Positions 1 to 9,293 of a DNA stretch of 47,713 nucleotides are shown here, piece after piece. Both the position numbers and the translations under genes were made by a program. Each line of letters starts with the position of its first letter. Position 1 is the first letter of the stretch. Origin of the DNA: Bacillus mesophilus (GTDB lineage: Bacteria; Bacillota; Bacilli; Bacillales; SA4); NCBI RefSeq assembly GCF_011008845.1, contig NZ_JAAIWM010000015.1:1-47713 (forward strand), given 5' to 3'. Below the pieces are notes generated by a model. The model was given only the letters and a program-made list of their open reading frames with translations. It had not been told where the DNA came from and did no database searches.

Positions 1-14
1 AAGACAAAGTTAAA

Positions 15-49
15 GGACCTGAGTCCCGTTGAATACAGGTCTCAGGTCC
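15..49 (-). terminator. Probable terminator hairpin of the aldolase gene
   Basis: Inverted repeat with 9-bp arms GGACCTGAG / CTCAGGTCC around a 17-nt loop, about 75 bp past the stop of the minus-strand aldolase gene. Read on the minus strand it is followed by a weak T-rich stretch (TTTAACTTTG), so termination efficiency is uncertain. Confidence 0.55.
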
Positions 50-124
50 AACAAGCTGCTTAAAATATAATGTCTAACTTTTTTGGTTCACTTCATTATA
101 AGCGAGTTGGACTTTAAGAAACGA

Positions 125-1084
125 CTATTTAGAAGCTGGTGCTAATGATGCTTCAGGTGACGTTACCTTATCGTAAAATTGTACATATTTATCACGATCT
201 TCACTATCTCGGTAAGCCATTGCAACCCTTGGGTGTTCATTTAGTGCACCTGAAATCATATATGGTATAATATATCCCCATTCCCACTTTTGACGCATTT
301 CGAGCATATGCTTTTCAATAACGCTAAGCACAGGCTTCAGCTCATAACTTGGTTTTTGAATATGATTTACAAGAAGTTCTGTATGACAGTTACCAGCTGC
401 ACGACCCATTCCGTATACAGACGAATCTAGAAAGGTAACGCCATTTCTTAACGCTGTTAGAGTGTTAGCAAATGCTAGTTGCATATTGTTATGCGTATGA
501 ATACCTAATTGTTTGTTAGGAATCATGGCATGAAATTTCTTAACTTGATGCTCTATATCACTTGGATCAAGACTACCAAATGAATCAACGATATAAACAA
601 CATCTACTGAGCTCTTCTTAACCATTTCAAATGCTTCAATAAGCTGACTTTCAGGTACACTCGATAAAGCCATAATATTTAATGAAGTTTCATATCCTAA
701 TCTATGAAACATTTCTACAAGCTCCAAGCCTTTATCTACTTCCCGAATGTAGCAAGCAACCCGAATCATATCTAGAGGACTTTCAGAACGAGGTAATATA
801 TCTTCTGGGTCAACACGACCAATATCAACTAGTGCAGAAAGCTTTGTTGACTTCTTCACAGGAATTATTTCTTTTAGGAAGTTATCGTCTAGAAATCTCC
901 ATGGATTGGGTTCAGTCGCATTTAGAAGTTTCGGGGAGTTCTTATAGCCAATTTCCATATATTCAACACCTGCATCACTTAAGCCATTATACAAGTCTTG
1001 AACAAATTCCACGCTAAAGTCCCAGTTGTTTACTAAACCTCCATCACGGATGGTGCAATCAATAATTTTACTACGCTGTTCCAT
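125..1084 (-). CDS. DRE-TIM (HMGL-like) aldolase, 4-hydroxy-2-oxovalerate aldolase type
   Basis: 319 aa. The N-terminus has the DRE-TIM metallolyase signature (CTIRDGG, residues 10-16), and a mid-protein GIHTHNN motif supplies metal-binding histidines, as in homocitrate synthase, HMG-CoA lyase and 4-hydroxy-2-oxovalerate aldolase. The length fits a TIM barrel with little C-terminal extension, so no allosteric or leucine-type regulatory domain is present. The start is ATG 8-9 nt after AGGAGG. No meta-cleavage pathway gene (acetaldehyde dehydrogenase, hydratase) lies alongside, so the substrate is unknown. It is a single-gene unit bounded by hairpins. The family is confident; the reaction is not. 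Confidence 0.8.
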   Translation of the reverse strand: MEQRSKIIDCTIRDGGLVNNWDFSVEFVQDLYNGLSDAGVEYMEIGYKNSPKLLNATEPNPWRFLDDNFLKEIIPVKKSTKLSALVDIGRVDPEDILPRSESPLDMIRVACYIREVDKGLELVEMFHRLGYETSLNIMALSSVPESQLIEAFEMVKKSSVDVVYIVDSFGSLDPSDIEHQVKKFHAMIPNKQLGIHTHNNMQLAFANTLTALRNGVTFLDSSVYGMGRAAGNCHTELLVNHIQKPSYELKPVLSVIEKHMLEMRQKWEWGYIIPYMISGALNEHPRVAMAYRDSEDRDKYVQFYDKVTSPEASLAPASK

Positions 1085-1294
1085 GGTTTCACTTCCTCCT
1101 GTTTTACAGCATGAATGTCATAAGAACATATGACACTTTCGCGCTTTTACGCTTTTATGCTTTTATGTACTAAAATATCTTATATTGTTTATATCATGAT
1201 TCTTTCGAAATTGTCAATAAATTTTAAAAAGGTCCTTAAGAATTCATTCTAAGGAATTCAGTCTTGTTCAATCAATTTTAATCTAAGTTTTTAT

Positions 1295-1335
1295 ACAAAC
1301 AAAGCTCAATTAATAATTGAGCTTTGTTTGTTTTT
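1295..1335 (-). terminator. Bidirectional terminator after dbpA
   Basis: Perfect 14-bp stem (AAACAAAGCTCAAT with its complement, 5-nt loop TAATA), about 30 bp past the dbpA stop. On the plus strand it is followed by G and five T's; on the minus strand by TGTATAAAAAC. It separates dbpA from the aldolase gene. Confidence 0.8.
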
Positions 1336-1366
1336 CATTGAAAGAAATTTTATATTAAATTGATCA

Positions 1367-2812
1367 CTATTTATTTGCTACGCTCACTTTTAGCTTCTTT
1401 CCTTTAATCGTCTTTTCCTCCATTGCCTGTAAAACAACTGAGCCCTTACCGTTTAAAATATCAACATAAGTTAGATGATCTAAAATAGTAATAATCCCAA
1501 TATCTTCTGCTGAAACCCCCGGAAGGTTTGAAATCGTTCCAACAAAATCGACCGCACGTAGTTTTTTCTTTTTTCCACCGCTAAAGTGAAGCTTCATAAT
1601 ATCTCGATTAATTCGTTCTGTTTTATTATTACGAACTACACGTCTTCCTCCGACTTTTTCATCAAATGCTCCCTGATTACCAGCAACTTGACCTTGCGAA
1701 GGTTCGTCCACAGTAGGAATCTCAAAGCCAATATATCGTTCAATTGCTCTAAGATATTTTTCTTCATTTTCTGTGACTAGAGTAATTGCCTTACCTTTAT
1801 TTCCTGCTCTTCCTGTTCTTCCAGTTCGATGTACATAGCTCGCCTTTTCCATTGGTACATCGTAATTAAGAATAAGGGTTACATTATCTACATCAATTCC
1901 TCTTGCAGCAACATCTGTTGCAACTAAATAGCGAAAGTTTCCTCTTTTAAACCCATCCATAACGGCAAAACGATCTTCTTGAACTAACCCACCATGAAGT
2001 CTTTCACTTGCATAATTTGACTCCTCAAGTTCACTGTAGACATTCTCTACGTGTTCTTTAGTGTTGCAAAAAATAATACAACTGTGAGGGTTCTCAACAA
2101 CCGTTACATCCTTTAACACAGATAATTTTTCTTCTTCTCTCAACTTTATGACAAGATGTTCTATTGAGCTAGTCGTAACTCCCGTAGATTCTATTTCAAC
2201 ATGAACCGGTTCGTTCATATATTGATGACACAATTTTTCAACATCCTTAGGTAAGGTTGCTGAAAACACCATAGTTATTCGGTCGGTTGGTAGTTGATTT
2301 ATAATGGCTTCAACCTCTTCAATAAACCCCATGTTTAACATCTCGTCTGCTTCGTCAATGATCAGATACTTAATTTCATCCAGTACTAGTGTTTCACGAT
2401 CTATATGGTCCTTCACTCTTCCTGGTGTTCCAACTACAACATGTGTTTTTTGTTTTAGCTCGTCTTTTTGCTTAGCAAAAGGTTCTTTTCCATATACAGC
2501 CATCGCCTTTATTCGTTTAAACCTACCAATATTGGTAATATCATCTCGAACCTGGACAGCAAGTTCTCTAGTAGGTGTTAAAATTAATGCCTGTGGTTTT
2601 TTTTCCTCCCAATCAAGCTTTTCACAGATGGGTATACCAAAGGAGGCAGTTTTCCCACTACCCGTTTGAGATTTAACTACTAAGTCTTGATTGTTTAATG
2701 CTTTTGGGATTACTTCTGTTTGTACTTCAGTTGGTGTCTCATATTTAAGTAAGTCCAGGGCTCTCTTAATTTCATCACTTAATTGGTAAGCTTCAAAGCT
2801 GGTTTCAGTCAT
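1367..2812 (-). CDS. dbpA: ATP-dependent RNA helicase DbpA (DEAD-box, YxiN type)
   Basis: 481 aa from the chosen start. All DEAD-box motifs are visible: Q motif region ([13 protein letters not shown]), Walker [34 protein letters not shown] and [10 protein letters not shown]. The C-terminal about 75 residues ([20 protein letters not shown] onward) form the DbpA RNA-binding domain, which in the B. subtilis and E. coli homologues recognises hairpin 92 of 23S rRNA during 50S assembly. The first in-frame start at 2842 is a TTG with no Shine-Dalgarno site. The ATG at 2812 has GAGGT 7 nt upstream and matches the family N-terminus, so it is preferred. It stands alone, with its own terminator. Confidence 0.95.
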   Translation of the reverse strand: MTETSFEAYQLSDEIKRALDLLKYETPTEVQTEVIPKALNNQDLVVKSQTGSGKTASFGIPICEKLDWEEKKPQALILTPTRELAVQVRDDITNIGRFKRIKAMAVYGKEPFAKQKDELKQKTHVVVGTPGRVKDHIDRETLVLDEIKYLIIDEADEMLNMGFIEEVEAIINQLPTDRITMVFSATLPKDVEKLCHQYMNEPVHVEIESTGVTTSSIEHLVIKLREEEKLSVLKDVTVVENPHSCIIFCNTKEHVENVYSELEESNYASERLHGGLVQEDRFAVMDGFKRGNFRYLVATDVAARGIDVDNVTLILNYDVPMEKASYVHRTGRTGRAGNKGKAITLVTENEEKYLRAIERYIGFEIPTVDEPSQGQVAGNQGAFDEKVGGRRVVRNNKTERINRDIMKLHFSGGKKKKLRAVDFVGTISNLPGVSAEDIGIITILDHLTYVDILNGKGSVVLQAMEEKTIKGKKLKVSVANK

Positions 2813-3047
2813 ATGTAATACCTCATTTTTATATATTGTCAATTTTTAATATAGAAATAAAATGTCCTACCATGAAAATTTGACTATTCTTCATTATACT
2901 TCAAATTTTATATTAATCGAATTTTAATCAAACAATATACCTTTTATTATTTGTTAGATTATATTTCCTATTCTATACGCAACAATTTCCTGGGTAAGCG
3001 CAAGAGTTGACAAAAACCTGCAGTAACAATCAATAATGTACAATTAT

Positions 3048-3069
3048 TCATCTAGTAACCACTAGATGA
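3048..3069. repeat. Short perfect palindrome between dbpA and the RND gene
   Basis: Arms TCATCTAGT / ACTAGATGA (9 bp) around AACC. It lies in the roughly 300-bp gap separating the dbpA start from the RND terminator. It could be an operator for dbpA or a weak terminator; no T-run follows on the minus strand. Nothing else is recognisable in the gap. Confidence 0.35.
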
Positions 3070-3116
3070 TCAACTTTTCACATCATAAAAACATAGATTT
3101 ACGCTTTCTTATATAT

Positions 3117-3147
3117 AAAAAGATCGAACCAGTGGTCCGATCTTTTA
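3117..3147 (-). terminator. Terminator of the RND exporter gene
   Basis: Stem AAAAGATCG.ACC / GGT.CGATCTTTT with loop AGT, starting directly after the stop codon of the minus-strand RND gene. The minus-strand transcript ends in a T-tract. Confidence 0.8.
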
Positions 3148-3150
3148 TGC

Positions 3151-6100
3151 TCATTTTCTAACAAAAGTAAGAAATAGAGATGGAACAATTACTAACGTTA
3201 GTAAAGTAGAAAACAATATACCAGAAATAATGGTAACGGCTAATGGTGTAAATAAAGGATCTCCTCCAGTAGCGATAGGAATAAGTGCTACTATGGAAGT
3301 TAAGGTTGTTAAAAGAATGGGTCTGATCCGCGTTCGTCCCGATTCTATTACAGCTTCTAAAGGAGTGATTCCTTCTCTTCGTCGTTGTTGAATAAATTCT
3401 AATAGTACAACCGAATTACGAACAACGATACCTGTTAATGATACCATGCCCATTACCGCCAGAAAGCTAATAGGTGTCTGCGTTACAAATAGTCCTAGAA
3501 TTGCACCAGCTATTGCTAAATAAACTGCTACAAGGACAAGAAAAGGCATTGATAGAGAATTAAATTGAAAAGCAATCAATAAGTAAACTAAGAAAATCAC
3601 AATCGTGAACAGAATGCTGATTTCCACAAAGAAGCTTTCCTGATTATCATTTTCGCCGCCTAACTCAATAGTATAGGAGTTTTCATCAAGTTCTCCACGT
3701 AGTGCTTCAACGATTTTCCCTACCTCACTCTTAAAGTTCTCTGCTTCACCTGGAAACGCACGAATAACAATAGATCTAACTCCTTCAAGATGCTGAATAA
3801 CTGGTATCTCTTGCCCTTCCTTTACGGAAACTAACTCTGTCATTTTAACACTTTCAGGACTAGCAGATTTTCCAGTAAATACAGCCATATCCATCTTACT
3901 TAAGTCGAGATTGGTTCCTGGCTCTAAACGATCAACATACACAACTAGGTTCAATGTTTGGTTTCCATCATCAAATGAACCTACTGGAATTCCATCTGTA
4001 GCCAATCTAATCTGCCTACTAATTTGATCTAAACTTACATTATATTGTGAAAGTTGCTCTCGTTTTGGTTCATAAATCATTGTAGGCTTTAATTGTCCTA
4101 CGGAATCAGTAACAAGCTCGGGCTGCAGGTTTTCTATTTCTTTTTTCACTTGATTCCTAATTTGTAATAACTTCTCCATATCAGTTCCCTGGATAGTTAC
4201 CGTAACAGGTGCTCCACTCGGTGGACCTTGTTCGATCGTATTCATAAAGATAACGGCATTTGGAAATTGTTCTCGTAAAGGCTCTGTCCATTTTGTAATT
4301 AGATCTTTAGCTGTTTGTTTGTCGCGGTCAACCCGAGCAACAATTTGCCCTGTATATTCACCTGTTTCATCAAGTGAACTACTAAACAATCTAGGAACTC
4401 CGGTACCTGCGAAAATACTTGTTTCATACACTCCTGAATCAGACTCCAGCAAGTCTGCCATTTCCTTTAGAATCTCATTTGTTTGTGCTAATGTGGTTCC
4501 TACCGGAAAAGCAACATCGATTGTAACTTCTTCTTTATCTGCGGCAGGAAAAAACTCAAAAGGTGTAAAAAGTATTAATGCAAAGGTTGAGGTAGTTAAT
4601 ATGAGACCTATGATCGAGATCAATACCGGTCTTTTACCAATTCCCCTTAAAACTTTTGCATAAGAATCTCCAATCCAATCAAAACCCTTGCCTACTATTC
4701 CAGCAGAATGTTTTCTAGAACGTGGCTTCTTATAAAACAAATATTGCATCATCGGTACAAATAGAAGTGCAATAACTGTAGAAGCTAGAATTGTCGTAAT
4801 TAGTACAGTCGGTAATGCCCTAATAAATGCACCGTTTCCACCACTCAAGAAAATAAGTGGAGAGAACGTAAATACGATAGCTAGCGTTGATGTAACAACT
4901 GAGACCCAAATCTCTTTTACTCCATTTACTGCACCCATAAGAGGCGAATCCCCAAGAGTATATCTGCGTTGAATATTATCATTCATGACAATAGAATCAT
5001 CAACTAAAATACCTAACGCAATGATTAAGCCTATAATTGATATTTGATTTAAGTCTACTCCTGCAAAAGGCAAAGGAATTAATCCAAGAAGAACAGATAA
5101 TGGTACAGCTATTGCCACGACAATTGATCCTGTAAGAGTTAACCCAAGTAGAGTAACTAAAATAACAGCCCCTACTGCAATAAGAAATGATGAGAATAAA
5201 CCATCAAATATACTAGTAACGGTTTTCGCTTGTGAGTAATACTCGACTAGAGTCACGTATTCAGGTAATGATTTCGAAAGCTCCTCAACCTTTACTGATA
5301 CTCGATCATTAACCGTTGGAATACTTTCTCCTTGTTTTATGTATGCTGTAAAAGAAAGTGAAGGTTTACCTTTATAAGAAACTATATCAACTGGAGATTT
5401 GAATTGGCTTTCAACAGAGCCAATGTCTGACAAAAAGACTTGCTCCCCATTTAAATCCTTCCCGACGACAATAGACTCCATTTCACTAAGCTTGAGTGTT
5501 TGCCCCAGCTTTAACTGATAGTTTTGGTTTTCCATCCTTTGTGTGCCTAGTGGCGTTGGATAATATTCTTTGTTAATTGCACCCAATACTTCTTGAAATC
5601 CAATTCCTTTAGCTGCCATTTCCTTAGAGGACAATGACAAAACCAATTGTTTTTCCGCTAGACCTTTAATTGTTACACTAGCTATCCCAGGTATTGATTC
5701 TATTTCTGTTTCCCATCGTTCCATTACGTCAGATAACCCTTGTAAATCATCATAACTTTCAGCAGTTAAGTGAAAAGATACAAGTGGAGAATTATTATTT
5801 ATATCAGTAACGGTAGGTGCTTGGGTACCTTCTGGAAATGCTGATGATAGAACTGCAACTGCTTGTCGGATTTCACCAAGAACCTCTGTCTTATTTACTT
5901 CCTCATCTAATGTTACGATAACAGATGAAACCCCTGACTTGGAACTTGATGTAAATTCATTCACTCCATCAATGGACTGAATCGCATTTTCAACAGGATT
6001 AGTTATGAGTCTTTCAACTGTTGAAACAGAAGCTCCCGGATAAATAGTTATAATGGACCCTAGATTAACATTTGTCTCAGGAAGTTCTCTTTGCGGTATC

Positions 6101-6183
6101 ATTAGAAATGTATAAATACCCAATAGTGCAAAAACAAAGAATAACACAAGAATTACTTTAGATCTTTCGAGAAGCCATTTCAA
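3151..6183 (-). CDS. RND family efflux transporter permease (HAE1/AcrB-like, SwrC group)
   Basis: 1010 aa inner-membrane pump of the resistance-nodulation-division family. The N-terminal TM1 (residues 8-27) precedes a periplasmic-type porter loop. TM2-6 lie at about 325-490 and include a GILVDDSIVM motif typical of TM4. A second porter domain covers about 545-835, and TM8-12 lie at about 850-1005. Internal duplication of the fold is evident. The length is close to B. subtilis SwrC/YerP (about 1065 aa), which exports surfactin and other lipophilic compounds; substrate here is unknown. The start is TTG, 8 nt after GGGAGG. No membrane-fusion or outer-membrane partner is adjacent, as expected in a Gram-positive. 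The gene is divergent from gpx. Confidence 0.9.
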   Translation of the reverse strand: MKWLLERSKVILVLFFVFALLGIYTFLMIPQRELPETNVNLGSIITIYPGASVSTVERLITNPVENAIQSIDGVNEFTSSSKSGVSSVIVTLDEEVNKTEVLGEIRQAVAVLSSAFPEGTQAPTVTDINNNSPLVSFHLTAESYDDLQGLSDVMERWETEIESIPGIASVTIKGLAEKQLVLSLSSKEMAAKGIGFQEVLGAINKEYYPTPLGTQRMENQNYQLKLGQTLKLSEMESIVVGKDLNGEQVFLSDIGSVESQFKSPVDIVSYKGKPSLSFTAYIKQGESIPTVNDRVSVKVEELSKSLPEYVTLVEYYSQAKTVTSIFDGLFSSFLIAVGAVILVTLLGLTLTGSIVVAIAVPLSVLLGLIPLPFAGVDLNQISIIGLIIALGILVDDSIVMNDNIQRRYTLGDSPLMGAVNGVKEIWVSVVTSTLAIVFTFSPLIFLSGGNGAFIRALPTVLITTILASTVIALLFVPMMQYLFYKKPRSRKHSAGIVGKGFDWIGDSYAKVLRGIGKRPVLISIIGLILTTSTFALILFTPFEFFPAADKEEVTIDVAFPVGTTLAQTNEILKEMADLLESDSGVYETSIFAGTGVPRLFSSSLDETGEYTGQIVARVDRDKQTAKDLITKWTEPLREQFPNAVIFMNTIEQGPPSGAPVTVTIQGTDMEKLLQIRNQVKKEIENLQPELVTDSVGQLKPTMIYEPKREQLSQYNVSLDQISRQIRLATDGIPVGSFDDGNQTLNLVVYVDRLEPGTNLDLSKMDMAVFTGKSASPESVKMTELVSVKEGQEIPVIQHLEGVRSIVIRAFPGEAENFKSEVGKIVEALRGELDENSYTIELGGENDNQESFFVEISILFTIVIFLVYLLIAFQFNSLSMPFLVLVAVYLAIAGAILGLFVTQTPISFLAVMGMVSLTGIVVRNSVVLLEFIQQRRREGITPLEAVIESGRTRIRPILLTTLTSIVALIPIATGGDPLFTPLAVTIISGILFSTLLTLVIVPSLFLTFVRK

Positions 6184-6251
6184 TTACGCTTCCTCCCTTT
6201 TTCTTGACCTTTTATAACTAAGTATTAGTTACTATTATACAGTATAAATTA

Positions 6252-6298
6252 TTGCCATAACCTTGTAAATCGTATAAGATTAAATCGCAAGCGATTTA
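6252..6298 (+). promoter_or_regulatory. Candidate gpx promoter with an 18-bp palindromic operator
   Basis: TTGCCA (6252-6257) and TAAGAT (6275-6280) spaced 17 bp resemble a sigma-A promoter. Immediately downstream (6281-6298) is a perfect palindrome, TAAATCGC-AA-GCGATTTA, placed so that a bound repressor would block the start site of the gpx/regulator operon. A MarR-family dimer, probably the OhrR-type product of this same operon, is the natural candidate. The binding partner is inference. The sequence differs from the B. subtilis ohrA operator as I remember it (TACAATT-type). Confidence 0.5.
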
Positions 6299-6329
6299 TT
6301 TTCCAATACAAATCATAGGAGGTATTCGA

Positions 6330-6818
6330 ATGAAAACAATTTATGATTTCTCAGTAAAAAAAAGTAATCAACAACTCCAGTCACTACAAGATTATCAAGA
6401 TAAAGTTCTCCTAATAGTAAATACTGCAAGTAAGTGCGGACTAACTCCTCAATTTGAAGGCTTACAACAGTTATATGAAACTTATAAAGCTAAAGGGGTT
6501 GAAATTCTCGGTTTTCCTTGCGACCAGTTTAATAACCAAGAATACGAACAAATAGACGAAACTCTTCAGTTTTGCCAAGTAAACTATGGAGTCACTTTCC
6601 CTATTTACGCAAAAGTTGATGTGAATGGTAATAATGAAGATCCTTTATTTACTTTTCTAAAGGACCAACAGAAAGGTTTGTTTTCAAAGGCAATAAAATG
6701 GAACTTCACCAAGTTTCTTATTAACCAGAACGGTCAAGTCATTAAACGGTATGCCCCTTCTGTTTCCCCAAATAAAATAGAAAAAGACATTAAAAGATTA
6801 ATTGATGATAAAGGATGA
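6330..6818 (+). CDS. Glutathione peroxidase family thiol peroxidase
   Basis: 162 aa, full length for the bacterial Gpx (BsaA-like) family. The peroxidatic cysteine is Cys36 in NTASKCGLT. The FPCDQFNNQE motif supplies the conserved Gln and a second cysteine, and KWNFTKFLI supplies the conserved Trp-Asn. Such Bacillus enzymes generally use thioredoxin rather than glutathione (family knowledge). There is no signal peptide, so it is cytosolic. The start is ATG after AGGAGGT (spacing about 7). It is followed 6 nt later by an OhrR-type regulator, which suggests induction by organic hydroperoxides. Confidence 0.92.
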   Translation: MKTIYDFSVKKSNQQLQSLQDYQDKVLLIVNTASKCGLTPQFEGLQQLYETYKAKGVEILGFPCDQFNNQEYEQIDETLQFCQVNYGVTFPIYAKVDVNGNNEDPLFTFLKDQQKGLFSKAIKWNFTKFLINQNGQVIKRYAPSVSPNKIEKDIKRLIDDKG

Positions 6819-6824
6819 AATAAC

Positions 6825-7271
6825 TTGAAAGACTTCTCTAAAATAGAAAATCAACTGTGTTTTGCAATCTATGAAACATCAAGTGAATTTAGCAAGCTAT
6901 ATTCAAAGATTCTTCATAACTTTGGGTTAACCTATCCACAGTACTTGGTGTTACTTTCACTTTGGGAAAAGGACGGGATGACACTAAAGGAGCTAGGAAG
7001 TAAAGTCGGTTTAGGGACGGGTACTCTCACACCGATGATTAAACGAATGGAAGCAAATGGTTGGCTTAGAAAAGAGCGGTCAAAAGCTGATGAACGAAGC
7101 ATTCATATTTTCTTAGAGGAGAAAGCACAAACAGAAAAAGCAGCAATCACTGACAAAGTAGTAAAGGTAATGATCTCCTGTAACATCGAAGTGGAAGAAT
7201 ACGACCTTTTAATGAATCAATTATTAAAATTGCAAAAGAAACTAAGAAATAGAAATCAAGTACGTATGTAA
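6825..7271 (+). CDS. ohrR: MarR family regulator, OhrR-type organic-peroxide sensor
   Basis: 148 aa winged-helix regulator. The N-terminal ENQLCFAIYE places a single cysteine (Cys12) exactly where B. subtilis OhrR has its peroxide-sensing Cys15. The tyrosines that hydrogen-bond that cysteine in OhrR (one before LHNFGL, one in TYPQY) are also conserved. The recognition helix GTGTLTPMIKRME and wing RKERSKADERS are OhrR-like. The start is TTG with AAAGGA about 10 nt upstream, 6 nt after the gpx stop, so the two are co-transcribed. The usual partner, ohrA, is absent, so the controlled gene is probably gpx itself. One-cysteine OhrR proteins are inactivated by S-thiolation (family knowledge). Confidence 0.85.
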   Translation: MKDFSKIENQLCFAIYETSSEFSKLYSKILHNFGLTYPQYLVLLSLWEKDGMTLKELGSKVGLGTGTLTPMIKRMEANGWLRKERSKADERSIHIFLEEKAQTEKAAITDKVVKVMISCNIEVEEYDLLMNQLLKLQKKLRNRNQVRM

Positions 7272-7281
7272 ATAAATGTAC

Positions 7282-7303
7282 GGCCCTCACTCGGGGCCTT
7301 TTT
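7282..7303 (+). terminator. Terminator of the gpx-ohrR operon
   Basis: GGCCC / GGGCC stem with loop TCACTCG followed by TTTTTATT, 11 nt past the ohrR stop. Confidence 0.85.
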
Positions 7304-7384
7304 ATTCCTAGCTATTCACCTCTATACCCTTACCCCAGAATGCTTTAAAATAGAATATATAGTTTATAAAAGGAGGAATAACTA

Positions 7385-9199
7385 GTGAGTAAGACTAAAG
7401 AAAAGCGATTATCTCGGAGTGAAGTACCAAAAGAACTCACTTGGAATCTCACAGACTTATTTGCAACTGAATCCGACTGGGAAGTGGAATTAACTCATAT
7501 TCAACAAGAAGCAAATCAAATTTTAGACTACCAAGGAACACTACATAACAGCGCAGAAACATTATTAAATTGTCTACTGTCACAAGAAAAGTTATCCATG
7601 AAATTTGCCAAAGCTTCTAGTTATGCGTATTTAAGAAAAGCAACTGACGGTACTGACTATGTTAACCAATCAAACTCATCTAAAATTTCTTCTCTTAAAG
7701 CAAAAGTTGATGGAAAACTTTCTTTTATCGAATCTGAAATTCTTGAGCTTCCAGATGGACTAATTGAACAGTTTCTTCAAACCGAGCCTAATCTCGAGCC
7801 ATTTAGAAAATATTTACAAGAAGTTCTTGAAGGGAAAAAACATCGCTTCTCGCCTGAAACTGAAAAGGTCTTAGCAGCACTTGGTGAGGTACTCGATGCA
7901 CCTTATCAAATATTTGGTATGAGTAAATTAACAGATATGGAGTTCTCTTCAATCGAAGATAAAAATGGAAATGAACTTCCAGTTTCATTTTCTCTATTTG
8001 AAACAAGATATGAGTTCTCGCCCAATAATGAATTACGTAGGAAAGCATATAAATCATTTGTCCAAACGCTTCAGCAGTATAAAAACACATTTGCAACTAC
8101 ATATTCAACTGAAGTTAAGAAGCAAGTCACTTTATCTAGTTTACGAAATTATCAATCAGTTACAGAGATGCTTTTACATCCACAAAAAGTTACTGAGACG
8201 ATGTATCATAACCAACTAGATATCATCTTTACTGAACTGGCTCCTCATATGCGCCGATTTGCTGCCTTGAAAAAGAAGATTTTAGGTGTAGATGAAATGC
8301 TTTTTTGTGATCTAAAAGCACCTATCGATTTTACTTATAATCCAGCTATCTCCTATGAAGAGGCTAGTACGATGATTCTCGAAGCATTACAAGTCATGGG
8401 CCCTGAATATATGGAAATTATGGAAAAAGGTCTAAAAGAACGATGGATTGATCTATCTGATAATATTGGAAAATCGACAGGAGCCTTCTGTTCGAGCCCC
8501 TATGGATCACATCCTTATATATTGATTACATGGCAAAATACGATGCGAAATGTCTTTACCCTAGCCCATGAACTAGGTCATGCTGGTCATTTTTACTTAG
8601 CAAATAAAAATCAGCGTATTCATAATACCCGTCCTTCGACTTATTTTGTGGAAGCACCATCCACTATGAATGAACTACTACTGGCCCAACACTTGTTTAA
8701 GAAGACTAATGATCCACAAATGCGTCGTTGGTTAGTTCTTCAGTTATTAGGTACTTATTATCATAACTTTGTTACTCATGTGCTTGAAGGTGAATATCAA
8801 AGAAGAGTCTATCAAACGGCCGAGTCAGGACACGCATTAACAGCTTCTACACTCTCTTCTATCACAGGTGATGTTTTAACTGAGTTTTGGGGTGATGCTG
8901 TATCAATTGATGAAGGAGCGAAGCTAACCTGGATGCGTCAGCCACACTATTATATGGGATTGTATCCGTATACGTATTCAGCAGGTTTAACTGCATCCAC
9001 AGCTGTTTCGCAAATGATTCAAGAACAAGGCCAGACAGTCGTAGAAAAATGGCTAGATGTCCTTCGAGCAGGCGGCACAATGGCTCCGCTAGACTTAATG
9101 AAACATACTGGTGTAGATATGTCAAAACCGGATCCGATCCGCACTGCAGTAGCATATGTTGGTTCATTAGTTGATGAATTAGAAAACTCATATCAGTAA
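7385..9199 (+). CDS. pepF: Oligoendopeptidase F (M3 family zinc metallopeptidase)
   Basis: 604 aa, the normal length for PepF. The N-terminal oligopeptidase helical domain (WNLTDLFATE...) precedes the M3 catalytic domain. The zinc motif HELGH lies at residues 395-399 (TLAHELGHAGHFYLAN), with the third ligand glutamate in the FVEAPSTMNE segment and a substrate-binding YMGLYPYTYSAG stretch near the C-terminus. It cleaves short peptides in the cytosol. The start is GTG, 9 nt after AAAGGAGGA. It is monocistronic between two terminators. Confidence 0.95.
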   Translation: MSKTKEKRLSRSEVPKELTWNLTDLFATESDWEVELTHIQQEANQILDYQGTLHNSAETLLNCLLSQEKLSMKFAKASSYAYLRKATDGTDYVNQSNSSKISSLKAKVDGKLSFIESEILELPDGLIEQFLQTEPNLEPFRKYLQEVLEGKKHRFSPETEKVLAALGEVLDAPYQIFGMSKLTDMEFSSIEDKNGNELPVSFSLFETRYEFSPNNELRRKAYKSFVQTLQQYKNTFATTYSTEVKKQVTLSSLRNYQSVTEMLLHPQKVTETMYHNQLDIIFTELAPHMRRFAALKKKILGVDEMLFCDLKAPIDFTYNPAISYEEASTMILEALQVMGPEYMEIMEKGLKERWIDLSDNIGKSTGAFCSSPYGSHPYILITWQNTMRNVFTLAHELGHAGHFYLANKNQRIHNTRPSTYFVEAPSTMNELLLAQHLFKKTNDPQMRRWLVLQLLGTYYHNFVTHVLEGEYQRRVYQTAESGHALTASTLSSITGDVLTEFWGDAVSIDEGAKLTWMRQPHYYMGLYPYTYSAGLTASTAVSQMIQEQGQTVVEKWLDVLRAGGTMAPLDLMKHTGVDMSKPDPIRTAVAYVGSLVDELENSYQ

Positions 9200-9254
9200 T
9201 AGTCTTCTCGAAGTAATTCTTGTTATAAAATCGTTTTCTACTCTCCCTACAAAA

Positions 9255-9292
9255 AACCAGCAGCAAGCTCTATAAAGAACTTACTGCTGGTT
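9255..9292. terminator. Bidirectional terminator between pepF and the histidine kinase
   Basis: AACCAGCAG / CTGCTGGTT stem, extended by AAG / CTT with mismatches, lying between two convergent genes. A-tract on the left and T-containing stretch on the right allow termination in both directions. Confidence 0.75.
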
Positions 9293-9293
9293 G

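Noticed and set aside
682..1017. Open frame on the plus strand inside the aldolase gene
   Set aside because: Fully overlaps a gene with clear motifs, no ribosome site, low-complexity antisense composition.
1117..1134. GTCATA / TATGAC short inverted repeat in the aldolase leader
   Set aside because: Only six-base arms in AT-rich sequence; could easily be chance.
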